This document shows, in pieces, positions 1 to 9,719 of a stretch of DNA of 64,000 nt. The stretch's first letter is position 1. Each line of letters begins with the position of its first letter. The position numbers were made by a program, and so were the translations under genes. The notes beneath the pieces are model-generated. The model was not told the DNA's origin and did not search any database. It worked only from the letters and a program-made list of their open reading frames with translations. Source of the stretch: Chloroflexus islandicus (lineage in GTDB: Bacteria; Chloroflexota; Chloroflexia; Chloroflexales; Chloroflexaceae); contig NZ_LWQS01000093.1 of NCBI RefSeq assembly GCF_001650695.1, positions 62,001 to 126,000 on the forward strand, read 5' to 3'.

Positions 1-849
1 CGCCCGATGCTGCCGGTGGGCAAACCCGGCGAATGGCTGCGCTTCGATTTGCGCAACCATCGCAAGCTGTTGGTGGTAGACGGTGCGGTTGCCTATACCG
101 GCTCGCTCAACGTGATCGACCGCTCGTACCACCGCAAGGATGGCCTGTTTTACGACGAACTGTGCGCGCGGGTGAGCGGGCCGGTTGTCGCACAATTGGC
201 GGCGGTCTTTGCCACCGATTGGCACGCCGAGACCGGCGAGTGGCTTGATGCGACGCACCACCCGGAACTGTACCAGCAGGAATGGCAGGCGACCGGTTCG
301 TCACTCTGCCAAGTCTTGCCGAGCGGGTCGGGATTTGAGGATGAAAACAACCTGCGGCTGTTCACCGCCTTGATCCACGCTGCCCAACGCCGGCTGGTGC
401 TTGTCACGCCCTACTTCGTGCCCGACGACGCGCTCGTGCTGGCGATGACCAGCGCCGCGCTGCGCGGCGTGCAGGTGACGCTGATCAATTCAGCGGCGAT
501 GGATCAGATGCTGGTGGCATACGCCCAACGATCGTACTACGAACAACTGCTGCAAGCCGGGGTGGAAGTGCTCCAGTACCGGCAACCGATCTTGCTCCAC
601 ACCAAAGCGATCGCGGTCGATGACCAGATCGCGCTGATCGGGTCAAGCAATCTCGATCTGCGTTCCTTCACCTTAAACATGGAAGTCTCGCTAGTGATGT
701 ACGATCCAGCGGTCGTTGCCGAACTCCACCGCATCTTCGCCGGTTACATCAGCCGGTCAAACCGGGTCGAGCTAGCGGCGTGGCGCCAACGCCCACTCAC
801 CCAACGCCTGCTTGAAAACATCGCCCGCCTCACCGCCGCCCTCCAGTAG
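1..849 (+). CDS. cls: Cardiolipin synthase, phospholipase D family (5' end cut by window)
   Basis: The reading frame is open from base 1, so the gene begins upstream; a bacterial cardiolipin synthase is usually about 480 residues and 282 codons are visible. Both phospholipase D HKD motifs are present: HRKLLVVDG near base 58 and HTKAIAVDD near base 598. Each is followed by the usual small-residue patch (TGSLNV and GSSNLDLRS). Members join two phosphatidylglycerol molecules into cardiolipin at the inner membrane, using the two His residues for phosphatidyl transfer. The N-terminal membrane segments would lie outside the window. The next gene is convergent, 16 bases away. Family is clear; substrate specificity is inferred from family. 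Confidence 0.88.
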   Translation, partial: RPMLPVGKPGEWLRFDLRNHRKLLVVDGAVAYTGSLNVIDRSYHRKDGLFYDELCARVSGPVVAQLAAVFATDWHAETGEWLDATHHPELYQQEWQATGSSLCQVLPSGSGFEDENNLRLFTALIHAAQRRLVLVTPYFVPDDALVLAMTSAALRGVQVTLINSAAMDQMLVAYAQRSYYEQLLQAGVEVLQYRQPILLHTKAIAVDDQIALIGSSNLDLRSFTLNMEVSLVMYDPAVVAELHRIFAGYISRSNRVELAAWRQRPLTQRLLENIARLTAALQ

Positions 850-865
850 CGCCATTGCGCACCGC

Positions 866-2710
866 TCACGGCAAGAGGTACGGCACGCTGACCACAATCT
901 TGCGCTTGCGCAACAGCAACGCAGCGCGCAACAAAAACGCGGTCTGGTTGTGCAGCAGATACTCCCACCAGCGCGCTGGCACAAATTCGGGGATGACGAC
1001 CACCAACAGATCGTTATCAGTTTGGGCATCAACCATGTCGATATAACGCAAGAGCGGCCCAACCAGCGACCGGTACGGCGACTCGAGCACGACCAGCGGC
1101 ACGTCGGGAATGAATTGCCGCCAGCGCTGCTGTACCTGCACTGCCTGCTCTGGCTCGATGGCCACTGTCACCGCCGTCACCCGATCAGGCGCAAACGAGC
1201 GGGCGACTGCGAGCGCCGGCAACACACCCCGGTGGAGATCGCCGACCAGCAGAATGGCGGTATGCGGTTGGGGCGGCGGCTCAGCGACCTGATCACCCAG
1301 CGCCAATTGGGCCGCAACCGCCTGATAGTGGCGGTGAATGGCCCGGAACATCACAACCAGCACCGGCAACAATACCAAAACCACCCATGCGCCATAAACA
1401 AACTTGGTAATCGAGAGCACCAGCAACACGATGGCAGTGAGCAGCGCGCCCAAGCTATTGATGATCAAGCCGCGCCGCCAACCGGCTTCGCGCAAGCGCA
1501 AGTGATGGCGCACCATGCCGCTCTGCGACAGGGTGAACGATAGAAACACGCCGACCGCGTACAGCGGCAACAAGGCAATTTCATTCGCCTGAAAGAGGAT
1601 GATTAACAGCGCCGCGAAGCCGGCCAACAGCAAAATCCCATTGGAAAAGACCAATCGATCGCCGCGATGGGTCAACTGGCGCGGCAGATAGCCATCACGC
1701 CCTAACAACGACGCCAAGCGCGGGAAATCGGCGAACGCAGTATTAGCGGCCAGCACAAGGATCAAGGCAGTCGCAACTTGAATAAGCGTATACACCGGCC
1801 CCACCCCAAACACGGTGCGCGCCACCTGCGACAGCACCGTCTCGTGAGTGGTATCGTTCGGCAACGCCCCCACCCGGTCAGCCAGCCAGCTAATACCGAG
1901 AAACATGGTCGCCAGCAGCGCCACCATCCAGAGCAGCGTCGTCGCCGCATTGCGCGACTCTGGCGGCTTAAAGGCCGGCACCCCGTTAGAGATGGCCTCC
2001 ACTCCGGTCAGCGCCGTGCAACCGGCGGCAAAGGCGCGCAGCACCAACCAAAGGCTCAACGCCTCGCTACCGGCAAGCGGCGGCACGGTATGCGTCACGG
2101 TGCGCAGATCACCCGCCGCCGCCTGCCCCGCACCCACCGCAATCATGAGCAAGATACTGCCCACAAACACATACGTCGGCACCGCAAACAGCGTCCCGCT
2201 CTCGCGCACGCCACGCAGATTGGCGAGCGCAATCGCCAGCACGCTCGCCAACGCCAACGGCACCGCGTAATGGCTCAACGCCGGCCATCCCCACACCCCG
2301 GCCAATGACACAATCGCTGCCACGCCAGCCGACACGCTCACCGCAACTGTGAGCACGTAATCGATCAACAACGCCGCGGCTGCGACTAGGCTTGGCCATT
2401 CGCCTAGATTGTCGCGGGCCACGATGTAAGCCCCACCGCCGTTGGGATAGGCGTGAATAGTTTGGCGATATGAGAAACCAACGACCAAGAGCAAGCCAAC
2501 GATCACGCCAGCGATCGGCAGCGCCAGATTGACCGCCGCCGCGCCGGCCAGCAACAACACCGCTAAAATCGCTTCGGTCGCATACGCTACTGACGAGAGA
2601 GCATCGGACGAAAACACCGCGAGGGCCGTGACCTTGTTGAGCCGTTGCCGGCTCTGTTGTTCGGTGGCAATCGGTTTACCGACCAGAAAACGCTTGAGTT
2701 CAGTGAACAT
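866..2710 (-). CDS. APC-superfamily amino acid permease with cytosolic C-terminal domain
   Basis: A 614-residue membrane protein with about twelve hydrophobic segments. The N-terminal stretch (FTELKRFLVGKP, then SSDALSSVAYATE) is typical of the large APC amino acid permeases of Chloroflexi, Actinobacteria and Firmicutes. The last 150 residues are soluble and resemble a nucleotide-binding Usp-like fold (ILLVGDLHRGVLPALAVA), as in other long APC permeases. I start at the ATG at 2710 because it begins this conserved N-terminus; a longer frame to 2773 has no conserved sequence. The substrate cannot be read from sequence. It ends 16 bases from the convergent cardiolipin synthase. Confidence 0.85.
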   Translation of the reverse strand: MFTELKRFLVGKPIATEQQSRQRLNKVTALAVFSSDALSSVAYATEAILAVLLLAGAAAVNLALPIAGVIVGLLLVVGFSYRQTIHAYPNGGGAYIVARDNLGEWPSLVAAAALLIDYVLTVAVSVSAGVAAIVSLAGVWGWPALSHYAVPLALASVLAIALANLRGVRESGTLFAVPTYVFVGSILLMIAVGAGQAAAGDLRTVTHTVPPLAGSEALSLWLVLRAFAAGCTALTGVEAISNGVPAFKPPESRNAATTLLWMVALLATMFLGISWLADRVGALPNDTTHETVLSQVARTVFGVGPVYTLIQVATALILVLAANTAFADFPRLASLLGRDGYLPRQLTHRGDRLVFSNGILLLAGFAALLIILFQANEIALLPLYAVGVFLSFTLSQSGMVRHHLRLREAGWRRGLIINSLGALLTAIVLLVLSITKFVYGAWVVLVLLPVLVVMFRAIHRHYQAVAAQLALGDQVAEPPPQPHTAILLVGDLHRGVLPALAVARSFAPDRVTAVTVAIEPEQAVQVQQRWRQFIPDVPLVVLESPYRSLVGPLLRYIDMVDAQTDNDLLVVVIPEFVPARWWEYLLHNQTAFLLRAALLLRKRKIVVSVPYLLP

Positions 2711-3189
2711 ACAGTGACAATCCCAACAATGACGGCGAGCGACAGCGGGATAGACAGCCAGCGTCATTTCCATGTGCCAGTATGCAGCACAGCATGATGT
2801 TTAGCAAGAAAGCAGGCATGGATGCCACAGCATCTTTGGGTATCTGGCGGGCAAAACCTGACCTGTCAACAATCAGGATTTCGTGCTATAATGCCGCCAC
2901 ACCAGCAGAACATTTCATATTCTTTTGGGGCAAGCGTCGTTGATCAGCGTTGTTCACAGACGAGCACATGGTGTCCGCGGGCAGCATGGGCAAGGCGGCA
3001 GATGCTCTCTGCACATTGCCCTAAAGCTTGCCCACAGAGCCAGCCGGAGTCCCATTGCCTATCCGAACAATCATATCAAGATGCTCTCAACTACATAACT
3101 ACGACATGATCATACAGCAACCTGCTCGTATCAGTCTATAGCGCAACGCCCGTCTTTCCCGGCGCTGCCAGCGCAACTGCGACGAGGAG
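2711..3189. other. Intergenic region between divergent permease genes
   Basis: About 480 bases between the divergently transcribed APC permease and the MFS gene. Short open frames here (for example 2822-3109 on plus) have no Shine-Dalgarno site or recognisable product. A plausible plus-strand promoter sits at 2863-2892. I see no RNA gene. Confidence 0.5.
2863..2892 (+). promoter_or_regulatory. Candidate sigma70 promoter upstream of MFS gene
   Basis: A perfect TATAAT -10 box lies at 2887-2892, with CTGTCA at 2863-2868 as a poor -35 at 18-base spacing. It points towards the MFS gene about 300 bases downstream, a long leader, so the link to that gene is uncertain. Confidence 0.35.
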
Positions 3190-4494
3190 ATGATGCCGGA
3201 ACCGCAACCGGTGAAACGCCGCCAAAACCTGCCATCTACCCCAACACAGCCGTGGTACGCATGGGTTGAGCCTTGGTATCTCTCATACGCATTGTTGGGC
3301 ACGGTGAGCGCCGGGTTGCTCCCGATCGTGATGCCGCTGCTGGTCAGCCGCCAAGGTTCAGCCACCGAAGTCGGGTTGGTGATGGCCGCGCTGAACGTGA
3401 GCGGCCTGCTCGCGCCGTTGTGGGGTTGGCTAGCCGATCGCTACCGGCTGCACCGCTGGATCTTGATCGCCGGCTTGGGGTTGGCTGCGCTCGGCATTGC
3501 CCTGTTTGCGTTCGTTGCCAACTCGCTGCTGTGGGCAGGATTGGCACTCACACTCAATCTCGGCGTGATCGCCGCGGCGACGGTCGCGAATCTGTTTGTG
3601 GTCGAACGGCACCCGCGCGCCGAGTGGGATGAGCGGCTGGGATGGCTGCAAACCGCTTACGGTGGCGGGCAGGTGCTTGGGTTGTTGTTAGCGGCATTGG
3701 TCAGCCAAGCGGATCTACGCCTCGGTTTTGGTTTGGCCAGTCTCAGTTGTGTGCTGGCCCTTGCGATTGCGGCAAAGTTTGTCCAAACGCCGCCGGCGCC
3801 GCTTCCCGCCGCGGTTGTGTTGCGCCACCCGGTGAAGCATACCGATGGTATGTTTAGCTCGCCGCAGCAGCTCTTTCACCATCTCAATCCGGCGACACTG
3901 CGCAAGGTACGCGCGATCCTCGCAACGCCGTTCAGCCTCTGGATGGGAGCATGGCTGGTCGCCGCCAGCGGCGCGGGGGCCTTTTTCGCGCTCTACCCGA
4001 TGGTGATGCAAGAGGTGTTCGGCATTGCGCCCAGTCTCTCGTCGAGCGGTTTTGCCGTCGCGGCGGCGTTAGGCTTGGTGCTGTATGCGCCGGCTGGCAA
4101 CCAGACCCATCGCCAAGGAGCGTTGGCGCTAGTGCGGCAATCGCTGGCAGCCCGCGCGGCTGCGTTTACGCTGCTCTGGATCGTGGGAGGAGCGGCTGCG
4201 TTGCACTGGACGGCGTTGGTCTTTTTTACGTTTGTGGTGCTGTCATGGTCGTTCATCAGCGTGAGTGCCACCGCCTTCACCGCCCAATTGGCGCCATCCG
4301 GCGAAGGCGAAGGGCTTGGCCTGTTTAACGCCGCTTCGGCGCTGGCCAATATCATCGGCGCCGGGGTAGGCGGCTGGATTGCGGTACAGTTTGGCTATCC
4401 GGCGGTGATCTTGTTCGCAACCATCGGTGTCGCGCTGGGATTGACCGGCACCTTTGCCATTCCCCGCGCGGCTATTGCCACCCAACAGTCATAG
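3190..4494 (+). CDS. MFS transporter
   Basis: A 434-residue protein with about twelve hydrophobic helices. The loop between helices 2 and 3 carries a major-facilitator motif A (GWLADRYRLHRW). The central loop separates two six-helix halves, the usual MFS plan. It is followed after 8 bases by glucose dehydrogenase and then glucoamylase, so a sugar or oligosaccharide is a reasonable guess for its substrate, but no residue proves this. GAGGAG lies directly before the first ATG, so the second ATG (3193) or a later one may be the true start. Confidence 0.82.
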   Translation: MMPEPQPVKRRQNLPSTPTQPWYAWVEPWYLSYALLGTVSAGLLPIVMPLLVSRQGSATEVGLVMAALNVSGLLAPLWGWLADRYRLHRWILIAGLGLAALGIALFAFVANSLLWAGLALTLNLGVIAAATVANLFVVERHPRAEWDERLGWLQTAYGGGQVLGLLLAALVSQADLRLGFGLASLSCVLALAIAAKFVQTPPAPLPAAVVLRHPVKHTDGMFSSPQQLFHHLNPATLRKVRAILATPFSLWMGAWLVAASGAGAFFALYPMVMQEVFGIAPSLSSSGFAVAAALGLVLYAPAGNQTHRQGALALVRQSLAARAAAFTLLWIVGGAAALHWTALVFFTFVVLSWSFISVSATAFTAQLAPSGEGEGLGLFNAASALANIIGAGVGGWIAVQFGYPAVILFATIGVALGLTGTFAIPRAAIATQQS

Positions 4495-4502
4495 GAGGCA
4501 GT

Positions 4503-5618
4503 ATGGATGCGCTCGCTCTTCGGCCCGGTTCAACCGCCGTGCATATCGTGCAGCGTCCGGAACCGGCCATCACCGCGCCTGACGATGTGCTGGTGCGGAT
4601 CATCCGGGTGGGCATTTGCGGCACCGACCGCGAAATTGTCAGCGGTGGCCGGGCGAAAGCGCCTGATGGCGCCGCCGAATTGGTGATCGGTCACGAGATG
4701 TTTGGCCGGGTCGAGGCGGTAGGAGCACATGTGCGCCGGGTGCAGGCAGGCGATTTTGCCGTCTTTACCGTGCGGCGCGGTTGCGGCCAATGCCTGCCCT
4801 GCACGATGAACCGGCCCGATATGTGCCGCACCGGCGCGTACCGTGAACGGGGGATTTGGGGGTTGGACGGCTATCAGACCGAGTTGGTGCTCGACAAAGA
4901 AACCTACGTGGTGCGAGTGCCCGCCGAACTGGAAGCGGTCGGGGTGCTAGCCGAGCCGCTGTCGGTGGCGGAAAAGGCCATCGATGAGGCGCAGCGAATC
5001 CAGCAGGCGCGCCTGCCTGACGCGGCGGCGACCCCGGATTGGCTGTTTGGCCGCCGTTGTCTAGTAGCCGGCCTTGGCCCGATCGGGTTGCTGGCGGCAC
5101 TCGCTTTGCGCCTGCGTGGGGCCGACGTGTACGGTTTAGATGTGGTGGATGCCAACACTGTGCGCCCGCAATGGCTGCAAGCGATCGGCGGCCATTATCT
5201 CGATGGCCGTGCAACCGAACCGGCCCAGATTGCTGCGGTCGCCGGCGCGATGGAACTGATCTTTGAAGCGACTGGCGTGCCGGCGATCGAGTACAATCTG
5301 CTCGACGCGCTGGCGCCCAACGGTATCTATGTGTTGACCGGCATTCCCGGCGGTGATCGCCCGCTGCAAATTGCCGGCGCCGAGCTGATGCGACGGCTGG
5401 TGCTGAATAACCAAGCGATGGTAGGGAGCGTTAACGCCGCGCGCGATCACTTCCAACTGGCGGTTGATGATCTCTTGCAAGCCCAAGCGCGCTGGGGCCA
5501 CGATCTGCTTGCGCGTTTGATCACGCATCGGTATCCATATACCGCTTTTTCTGACGCACTAGGCCAGCACGATGACGGCGAAATCAAGGTCGTGCTGGAA
5601 TGGGAGCATGCACAATGA
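4503..5618 (+). CDS. gdh: Zinc-dependent glucose 1-dehydrogenase (MDR family)
   Basis: A 371-residue medium-chain dehydrogenase that oxidises glucose to gluconolactone with NAD(P)+. Catalytic zinc ligands C39 and H64-E65 lie in GICGTD and GHEMFG; structural zinc cysteines are C94, C97, C100 and C108. The Rossmann glycine motif is VAGLGPIGLL. The sequence follows the archaeal-type glucose dehydrogenase pattern (CGTDREIV, GHE, then GGDRP near the C-terminus) rather than ordinary alcohol dehydrogenases. AGGAGG lies 6 bases before the ATG. The stop overlaps the glucoamylase start (ATGA), so the two are probably translated together: glucose released by one would be oxidised by the other. Confidence 0.85.
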   Translation: MDALALRPGSTAVHIVQRPEPAITAPDDVLVRIIRVGICGTDREIVSGGRAKAPDGAAELVIGHEMFGRVEAVGAHVRRVQAGDFAVFTVRRGCGQCLPCTMNRPDMCRTGAYRERGIWGLDGYQTELVLDKETYVVRVPAELEAVGVLAEPLSVAEKAIDEAQRIQQARLPDAAATPDWLFGRRCLVAGLGPIGLLAALALRLRGADVYGLDVVDANTVRPQWLQAIGGHYLDGRATEPAQIAAVAGAMELIFEATGVPAIEYNLLDALAPNGIYVLTGIPGGDRPLQIAGAELMRRLVLNNQAMVGSVNAARDHFQLAVDDLLQAQARWGHDLLARLITHRYPYTAFSDALGQHDDGEIKVVLEWEHAQ

Positions 5619-8035
5619 CCGCAGTGAGCGAGAACAGCGACGCACCCGGTTGGCCCGGCATTCCCGCCCGCTGGACATCGAGCGCCAAGACTGGCGTTGG
5701 CACGGCGCTGAGCGGCGCGAGCCGCGTTTGGTTTACGTTGAGCCATGGTATCTTGAATGAGATGTACTATCCGCGCATCGATACCGCCTGCATCCGTGAC
5801 TTCGGCTGCATTGTCACTGATGGGGTGGCGTTCTTTTCCGAAGAAAAACGCCACACGACGAGCACGGTATCGTTGCTGGCCGAGGGGGTGCCGGCCTATC
5901 ACCTGACCAATACCTGTCACGATGGCCGCTACCGGATCGAAAAATGGATCATCGCCGATCCGTCCCGTGATGTGGTGCTGCAACAGATTCAGTTCACCGC
6001 CCTGCAAGGCGCGCTCGACCAGTATCAGGTATATCTCTTGCTTGCGCCGCATCTTGGCAATCGCGGCGCCGGCAATACCGCGTGGATCGGCGAGTATAAA
6101 GGCGTGCCGATGCTCTTTGCCGAACGCGATGGCTTCGCGCTGGCTGTGGCTTGCTCGGCGCCGTGGACGGCCTGCTCGGCGGGGTTTGTGGGGTTTTCCG
6201 ATGGTTGGCAGGAACTTTCCCACCACTACCGGCTGAGCCAAACGTACCAGCGCGCCGAGAATGGCAATGTGGCGTTGACCGGCGGCGTCGATCTGGTTGC
6301 CTGCCAAGGCCGGTTTACCGTGGCGATTGGATTTGGCCAAAACCCGGCGGAAGCGGCCTTGCATGCCCGCTCAAGTTTGGCCGAACCGTTCGAGACGGTA
6401 TGCGCGGCGTATTGCCAAGCGTGGCAAGCGTGGCAGCGCGATCTGGCCCTTCCTGACGCCAGCGCGGCCCAGCAGCGCATCAGCGCGATGGTGCTGCGCA
6501 CGCACGAAGCCAAGCACTTTCCCGGCGGCATGATCGCCAGTCTCTCGATCCCGTGGGGGATGGCAAAGGGTGATGACGATCTGGGTGGCTACCATCTGGT
6601 GTGGCCGCGCGATCTGGTGGAGACTGCTGGTGGCTTGCTGGCGATCGGCGCGCACGACGATGCCCGCCGGGTGCTCGATTACCTCGCCGCAACCCAAGAG
6701 GCCGATGGGCATTGGCCACAGAATATGTGGCTCGATGGCACACCGTATTGGAACGGCGTTCAGATGGATGAGACAGCGTTCCCGATCTTGTTGGTCGATC
6801 TGGCAGCCCGCAGCGGCGCGCTCGACCACGCCGCCATCCAACGCTACTGGCCGATGGTGCGCCGCGCCGCCGGCTTTCTGGTGCGGAACGGCCCGGTGAC
6901 CGCCCAAGATCGCTGGGAGGAGGATGCCGGCTATTCGCCGTTTACCTTGGCGGTTGAGATTGCGGCCCTGCTGGTTGCCGCCGATCTGGCCGAACAACAG
7001 CATGAACCAGATATTGCCGCCTATCTGCGCGAAACCGCCGATAGCTGGAATGCCGATATTGACCGCTGGTGCTATGTCACCGATACCGATCTGGCGCGCC
7101 AGATGGGGGTGAGCGGGTATTACGTGCGCATCGCACCACCCGACGTCGCCGAAGCAGCGTCGCCACTCAACGGCTATGTACCGATCAAAAACCGTCCGCC
7201 CGACCAAGCCAACGCGCCGGCCATCCATATCGTCAGTCCCGATGCGCTGGCCCTCGCCCGCTTTGGTTTGCGCGACCCCAATGACCCCCGCATCACTAAC
7301 ACCGTCCGCGTGATCGATGCGCTCTTGAAAGTTGACACCCCGTTTGGCCCGGTATGGCGGCGCTATACCGGCGACGGCTACGGCGAACAGAGCGATGGCG
7401 CACCGTTTGACGGCGCTGGCATCGGACGCGGCTGGCCATTGCTGACCGGCGAACGCGGCCATTATGAGCTGGCCGCCGGGCGCATCGGCGCAGCGCAGCG
7501 CCTGCTGACAACGTTGGAAGGGTTTGCTAATCAAGGCGGCCTCATTCCCGAACAGGTATGGGATAGCTCTGATCTGCCCGAACGTGAACTCTTCTTTGGG
7601 CGACCCTCAGGCTCGGCGATGCCGTTGGTATGGGCGCATGCCGAACATCTCAAACTATGCCGGTCGTTGCGCGACGGCCAGATCTTCGATCTGCCGCCGC
7701 AACCGGCGGCGCGCTATCTGACCCAGCGCACGCACAGCACGCTGGCGATTTGGCGGCTCAATCAGAAGCGGCGCACGATACCGGCAGGCACAACCCTCCG
7801 CATCGATGTCACCGCACCGGCGACGATCCACTGGAGTAGCGATGGGTGGCGCACCACCTTCGATCTGCCGGCGCGACCGAGCGGATTGGGCACCTTCGTG
7901 GCCGATCTGCCCACGGCGGCGCTGGCCCCCAGTACGGTGATCGTGTTGACGCTGTTCTGGCGTGACGAACAACGCTGGGAAGGGCGCGATTACGAAGTGC
8001 AGGTGGTCGCCGCCGATCCAGAAAAGGAGCATTGA
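5615..8035 (+). CDS. Glucoamylase, GH15 family (glucan 1,4-alpha-glucosidase)
   Basis: An 806-residue cytosolic-looking enzyme with no signal peptide. The N-terminal beta-sandwich (about 1-270) carries the family signature for binding the glucan end (SRVWFTLSHGILNEMYYPRID). The catalytic (alpha/alpha)6 barrel follows: the general acid is in WEEDAGYSP near residue 433 and the general base in IPEQVWD near residue 644. GH15 enzymes release beta-glucose from non-reducing ends of maltooligosaccharides. I start at 5615, overlapping the dehydrogenase stop, with GGAG 8 bases upstream; an in-frame ATG at 5600 is less likely. A role in turnover of internal alpha-glucan with the dehydrogenase is inferred. 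Confidence 0.88.
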   Translation: MTAVSENSDAPGWPGIPARWTSSAKTGVGTALSGASRVWFTLSHGILNEMYYPRIDTACIRDFGCIVTDGVAFFSEEKRHTTSTVSLLAEGVPAYHLTNTCHDGRYRIEKWIIADPSRDVVLQQIQFTALQGALDQYQVYLLLAPHLGNRGAGNTAWIGEYKGVPMLFAERDGFALAVACSAPWTACSAGFVGFSDGWQELSHHYRLSQTYQRAENGNVALTGGVDLVACQGRFTVAIGFGQNPAEAALHARSSLAEPFETVCAAYCQAWQAWQRDLALPDASAAQQRISAMVLRTHEAKHFPGGMIASLSIPWGMAKGDDDLGGYHLVWPRDLVETAGGLLAIGAHDDARRVLDYLAATQEADGHWPQNMWLDGTPYWNGVQMDETAFPILLVDLAARSGALDHAAIQRYWPMVRRAAGFLVRNGPVTAQDRWEEDAGYSPFTLAVEIAALLVAADLAEQQHEPDIAAYLRETADSWNADIDRWCYVTDTDLARQMGVSGYYVRIAPPDVAEAASPLNGYVPIKNRPPDQANAPAIHIVSPDALALARFGLRDPNDPRITNTVRVIDALLKVDTPFGPVWRRYTGDGYGEQSDGAPFDGAGIGRGWPLLTGERGHYELAAGRIGAAQRLLTTLEGFANQGGLIPEQVWDSSDLPERELFFGRPSGSAMPLVWAHAEHLKLCRSLRDGQIFDLPPQPAARYLTQRTHSTLAIWRLNQKRRTIPAGTTLRIDVTAPATIHWSSDGWRTTFDLPARPSGLGTFVADLPTAALAPSTVIVLTLFWRDEQRWEGRDYEVQVVAADPEKEH

Positions 8036-8038
8036 GCG

Positions 8039-9127
8039 ATGGTGTCATGGGGGTTGAATCGCCTCTCGCTCTGGATCAGCCTGCTCGGCGTCGCACTGGC
8101 CTTCTGGCTGATCGTCAGCTACGCCACGCTCCTGCTCGAAGTGGCTGGGGTCTTGTTTGGCGCAACCCTGCTCAGCCTCGCGATTGCGCCGCTGGCGGAT
8201 CGACTGGCGCACTGGCGCATCCCGCGCGGGATTACGGTGGTAGCCATCTACTTGATCGGCGGAGCGCTCCTCTTCAGTTTAGCTGAACTGCTCGCGCCAG
8301 TCATTCGCACCGAGATCCGCTTGCTCCGCGAACGCGGGCCGCAACTCGTGCAGCAAGGTTCTGATTGGTTGAGCAGTCTGCCCGGTTTGGGCGGCATTGC
8401 CGCCTCTATCCACCAAAACACCGCGGCTAATCTTGGCCAGCAACTGGGCAGCATCGCCGGGTCAGCCGTGCGCATTGTGACCGGAACTGGCGGCATCTTG
8501 CTTGATCTGCTCATTGTTGCGGTGTTGACCTACCTGTTCGTCACCGATCATGGGCTGGTTGCGCGCCTGCTGGCCAATTGGGCGCCGGCGGCCCACCGGC
8601 CACGCTTGGCGAGCGTGCTCGAACGGCTGCGCCGCCGCTTGACCCGCTGGATTTGGGCGCAGGTTTTAATTGCAGGTTATTTCGCCGCTGTCTACAGCGT
8701 TGGGTTAAGCGTGCTCGGCGTGCCTTTCGCAATCACGATCGGGATTGTCGGCGGCTTGCTGGAAATCGTACCGTACCTCGGCGGCGCGCTCGCCGTCGTC
8801 TTAGCCGTGGTGAGCGCGTTACAGGTCAGCCCATGGTTGGCGCTGTGGGTGATCATCTTTCACGTGATCGTGGTCGAACTCGAATCGCACGTGATAGCGC
8901 CAGCGCTGTACGGCAAGGTGATAGGCGTCCACCCCGCGCTGATGCTGATCGCCCTACTGGTTGGCGCCAAAGCCGGCGGCGTCCTTGGCGTCTTTTTCGC
9001 TATTCCGGTGACCGTCGTGGTATTAGCGGTCGTGCAAGAACTGCGCCGCGATCCGGCTGAAGCGGCCAGCGAACCAGCGCAACCACGCAACCATGCCGGC
9101 CCGGCTACCACTGCACAGGAGGGATAA
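8039..9127 (+). CDS. AI-2E family (PerM-like) transporter
   Basis: A 362-residue membrane protein with about seven hydrophobic segments and the long charged loop after the third that typifies this family (LLRERGPQLVQQ). The C-terminal half contains the conserved LEIVPYLGG and VVELESHVIAPALYGKVIGVHPALMLI segments, broken here by the usual Gly/Pro turns. Members are proposed exporters of small molecules or ions; the name comes from E. coli TqsA, so autoinducer transport should not be assumed. GGAG lies about 10 bases before the ATG, 3 bases after the glucoamylase stop. The stop overlaps the next start (TAATG). Confidence 0.85.
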   Translation: MVSWGLNRLSLWISLLGVALAFWLIVSYATLLLEVAGVLFGATLLSLAIAPLADRLAHWRIPRGITVVAIYLIGGALLFSLAELLAPVIRTEIRLLRERGPQLVQQGSDWLSSLPGLGGIAASIHQNTAANLGQQLGSIAGSAVRIVTGTGGILLDLLIVAVLTYLFVTDHGLVARLLANWAPAAHRPRLASVLERLRRRLTRWIWAQVLIAGYFAAVYSVGLSVLGVPFAITIGIVGGLLEIVPYLGGALAVVLAVVSALQVSPWLALWVIIFHVIVVELESHVIAPALYGKVIGVHPALMLIALLVGAKAGGVLGVFFAIPVTVVVLAVVQELRRDPAEAASEPAQPRNHAGPATTAQEG

Positions 9128-9654
9128 TGCTGTTCCCGTTGCATGCTCCGGTTCAGTGTCTCACCACCGTCTGCGGTGTCGTCAGTGGCGTCATGCTCGA
9201 CCCGCCAGAGCGAAGAGTGGCCTACGTGCTCGTGCAGCAATTCGGCCTGCTCGCGCCCGAACGGATGGCGCCGGTCACGGCGATTAGCGCCGTTGACGAG
9301 CATCAGATCAGCTTGAACGTTGATGAAGATGATTTCGCCGAATACAGCGCCATGAGCGAACCGGTCGAATTGTACCGCCTTGCAGACGAAACACCCACGC
9401 CGTTTGAAGAGCACATCCTCCGCCACAACGCGCGGGTGATCGCCGCCGACGGCCCGGTTGGCCGCGCCGGCGCGCTGCTGCTGGCGCCGGATTGGACGAT
9501 TGAGCAGATTGTGTTGCGTCACGGCCATTTGTGGGGAGCGCGCACGATTGCGATCCCGATCGGGCATGTCGCCAGCATCAGCGAATTTACCGTGACGCTC
9601 AGCCTTGACCGGCGCGCAGTTGAGGCGCTGGCCGGCGTTGGCGGCGAGCAGTAA
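9127..9654 (+). CDS. PRC-barrel domain protein
   Basis: A 175-residue soluble protein whose second half (about 100-170) matches the PRC-barrel pattern: VIAADGPVGRAGALLL, then HGHLWGARTIAIP and HVASI. The first half repeats a weaker version (VSGVMLDPPERRVAYVLVQ), so two barrels are likely. PRC barrels are small beta-barrels found in photosynthetic reaction-centre H subunits, RimM and many stand-alone proteins of phototrophs and Chloroflexi. Its start overlaps the previous stop, so it is in the same transcript as the AI-2E transporter. Its function is unknown. Confidence 0.72.
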   Translation: MLFPLHAPVQCLTTVCGVVSGVMLDPPERRVAYVLVQQFGLLAPERMAPVTAISAVDEHQISLNVDEDDFAEYSAMSEPVELYRLADETPTPFEEHILRHNARVIAADGPVGRAGALLLAPDWTIEQIVLRHGHLWGARTIAIPIGHVASISEFTVTLSLDRRAVEALAGVGGEQ

Positions 9655-9719
9655 CGCTGTTGGGCATCGTGCGCTGCCAACCGGTGGCATCGCTGTGCAG
9701 TTGACAAAGGAACCAGACA

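Noticed and set aside
1778-2308. 176-residue plus-strand open frame inside the permease gene
   Set aside because: Antisense to conserved membrane helices of the APC permease; Arg/His-rich composition is typical of a shadow frame.
2822-3109. 95-residue plus-strand open frame
   Set aside because: It spans the promoter-like TATAAT, lacks a Shine-Dalgarno site and resembles no family.
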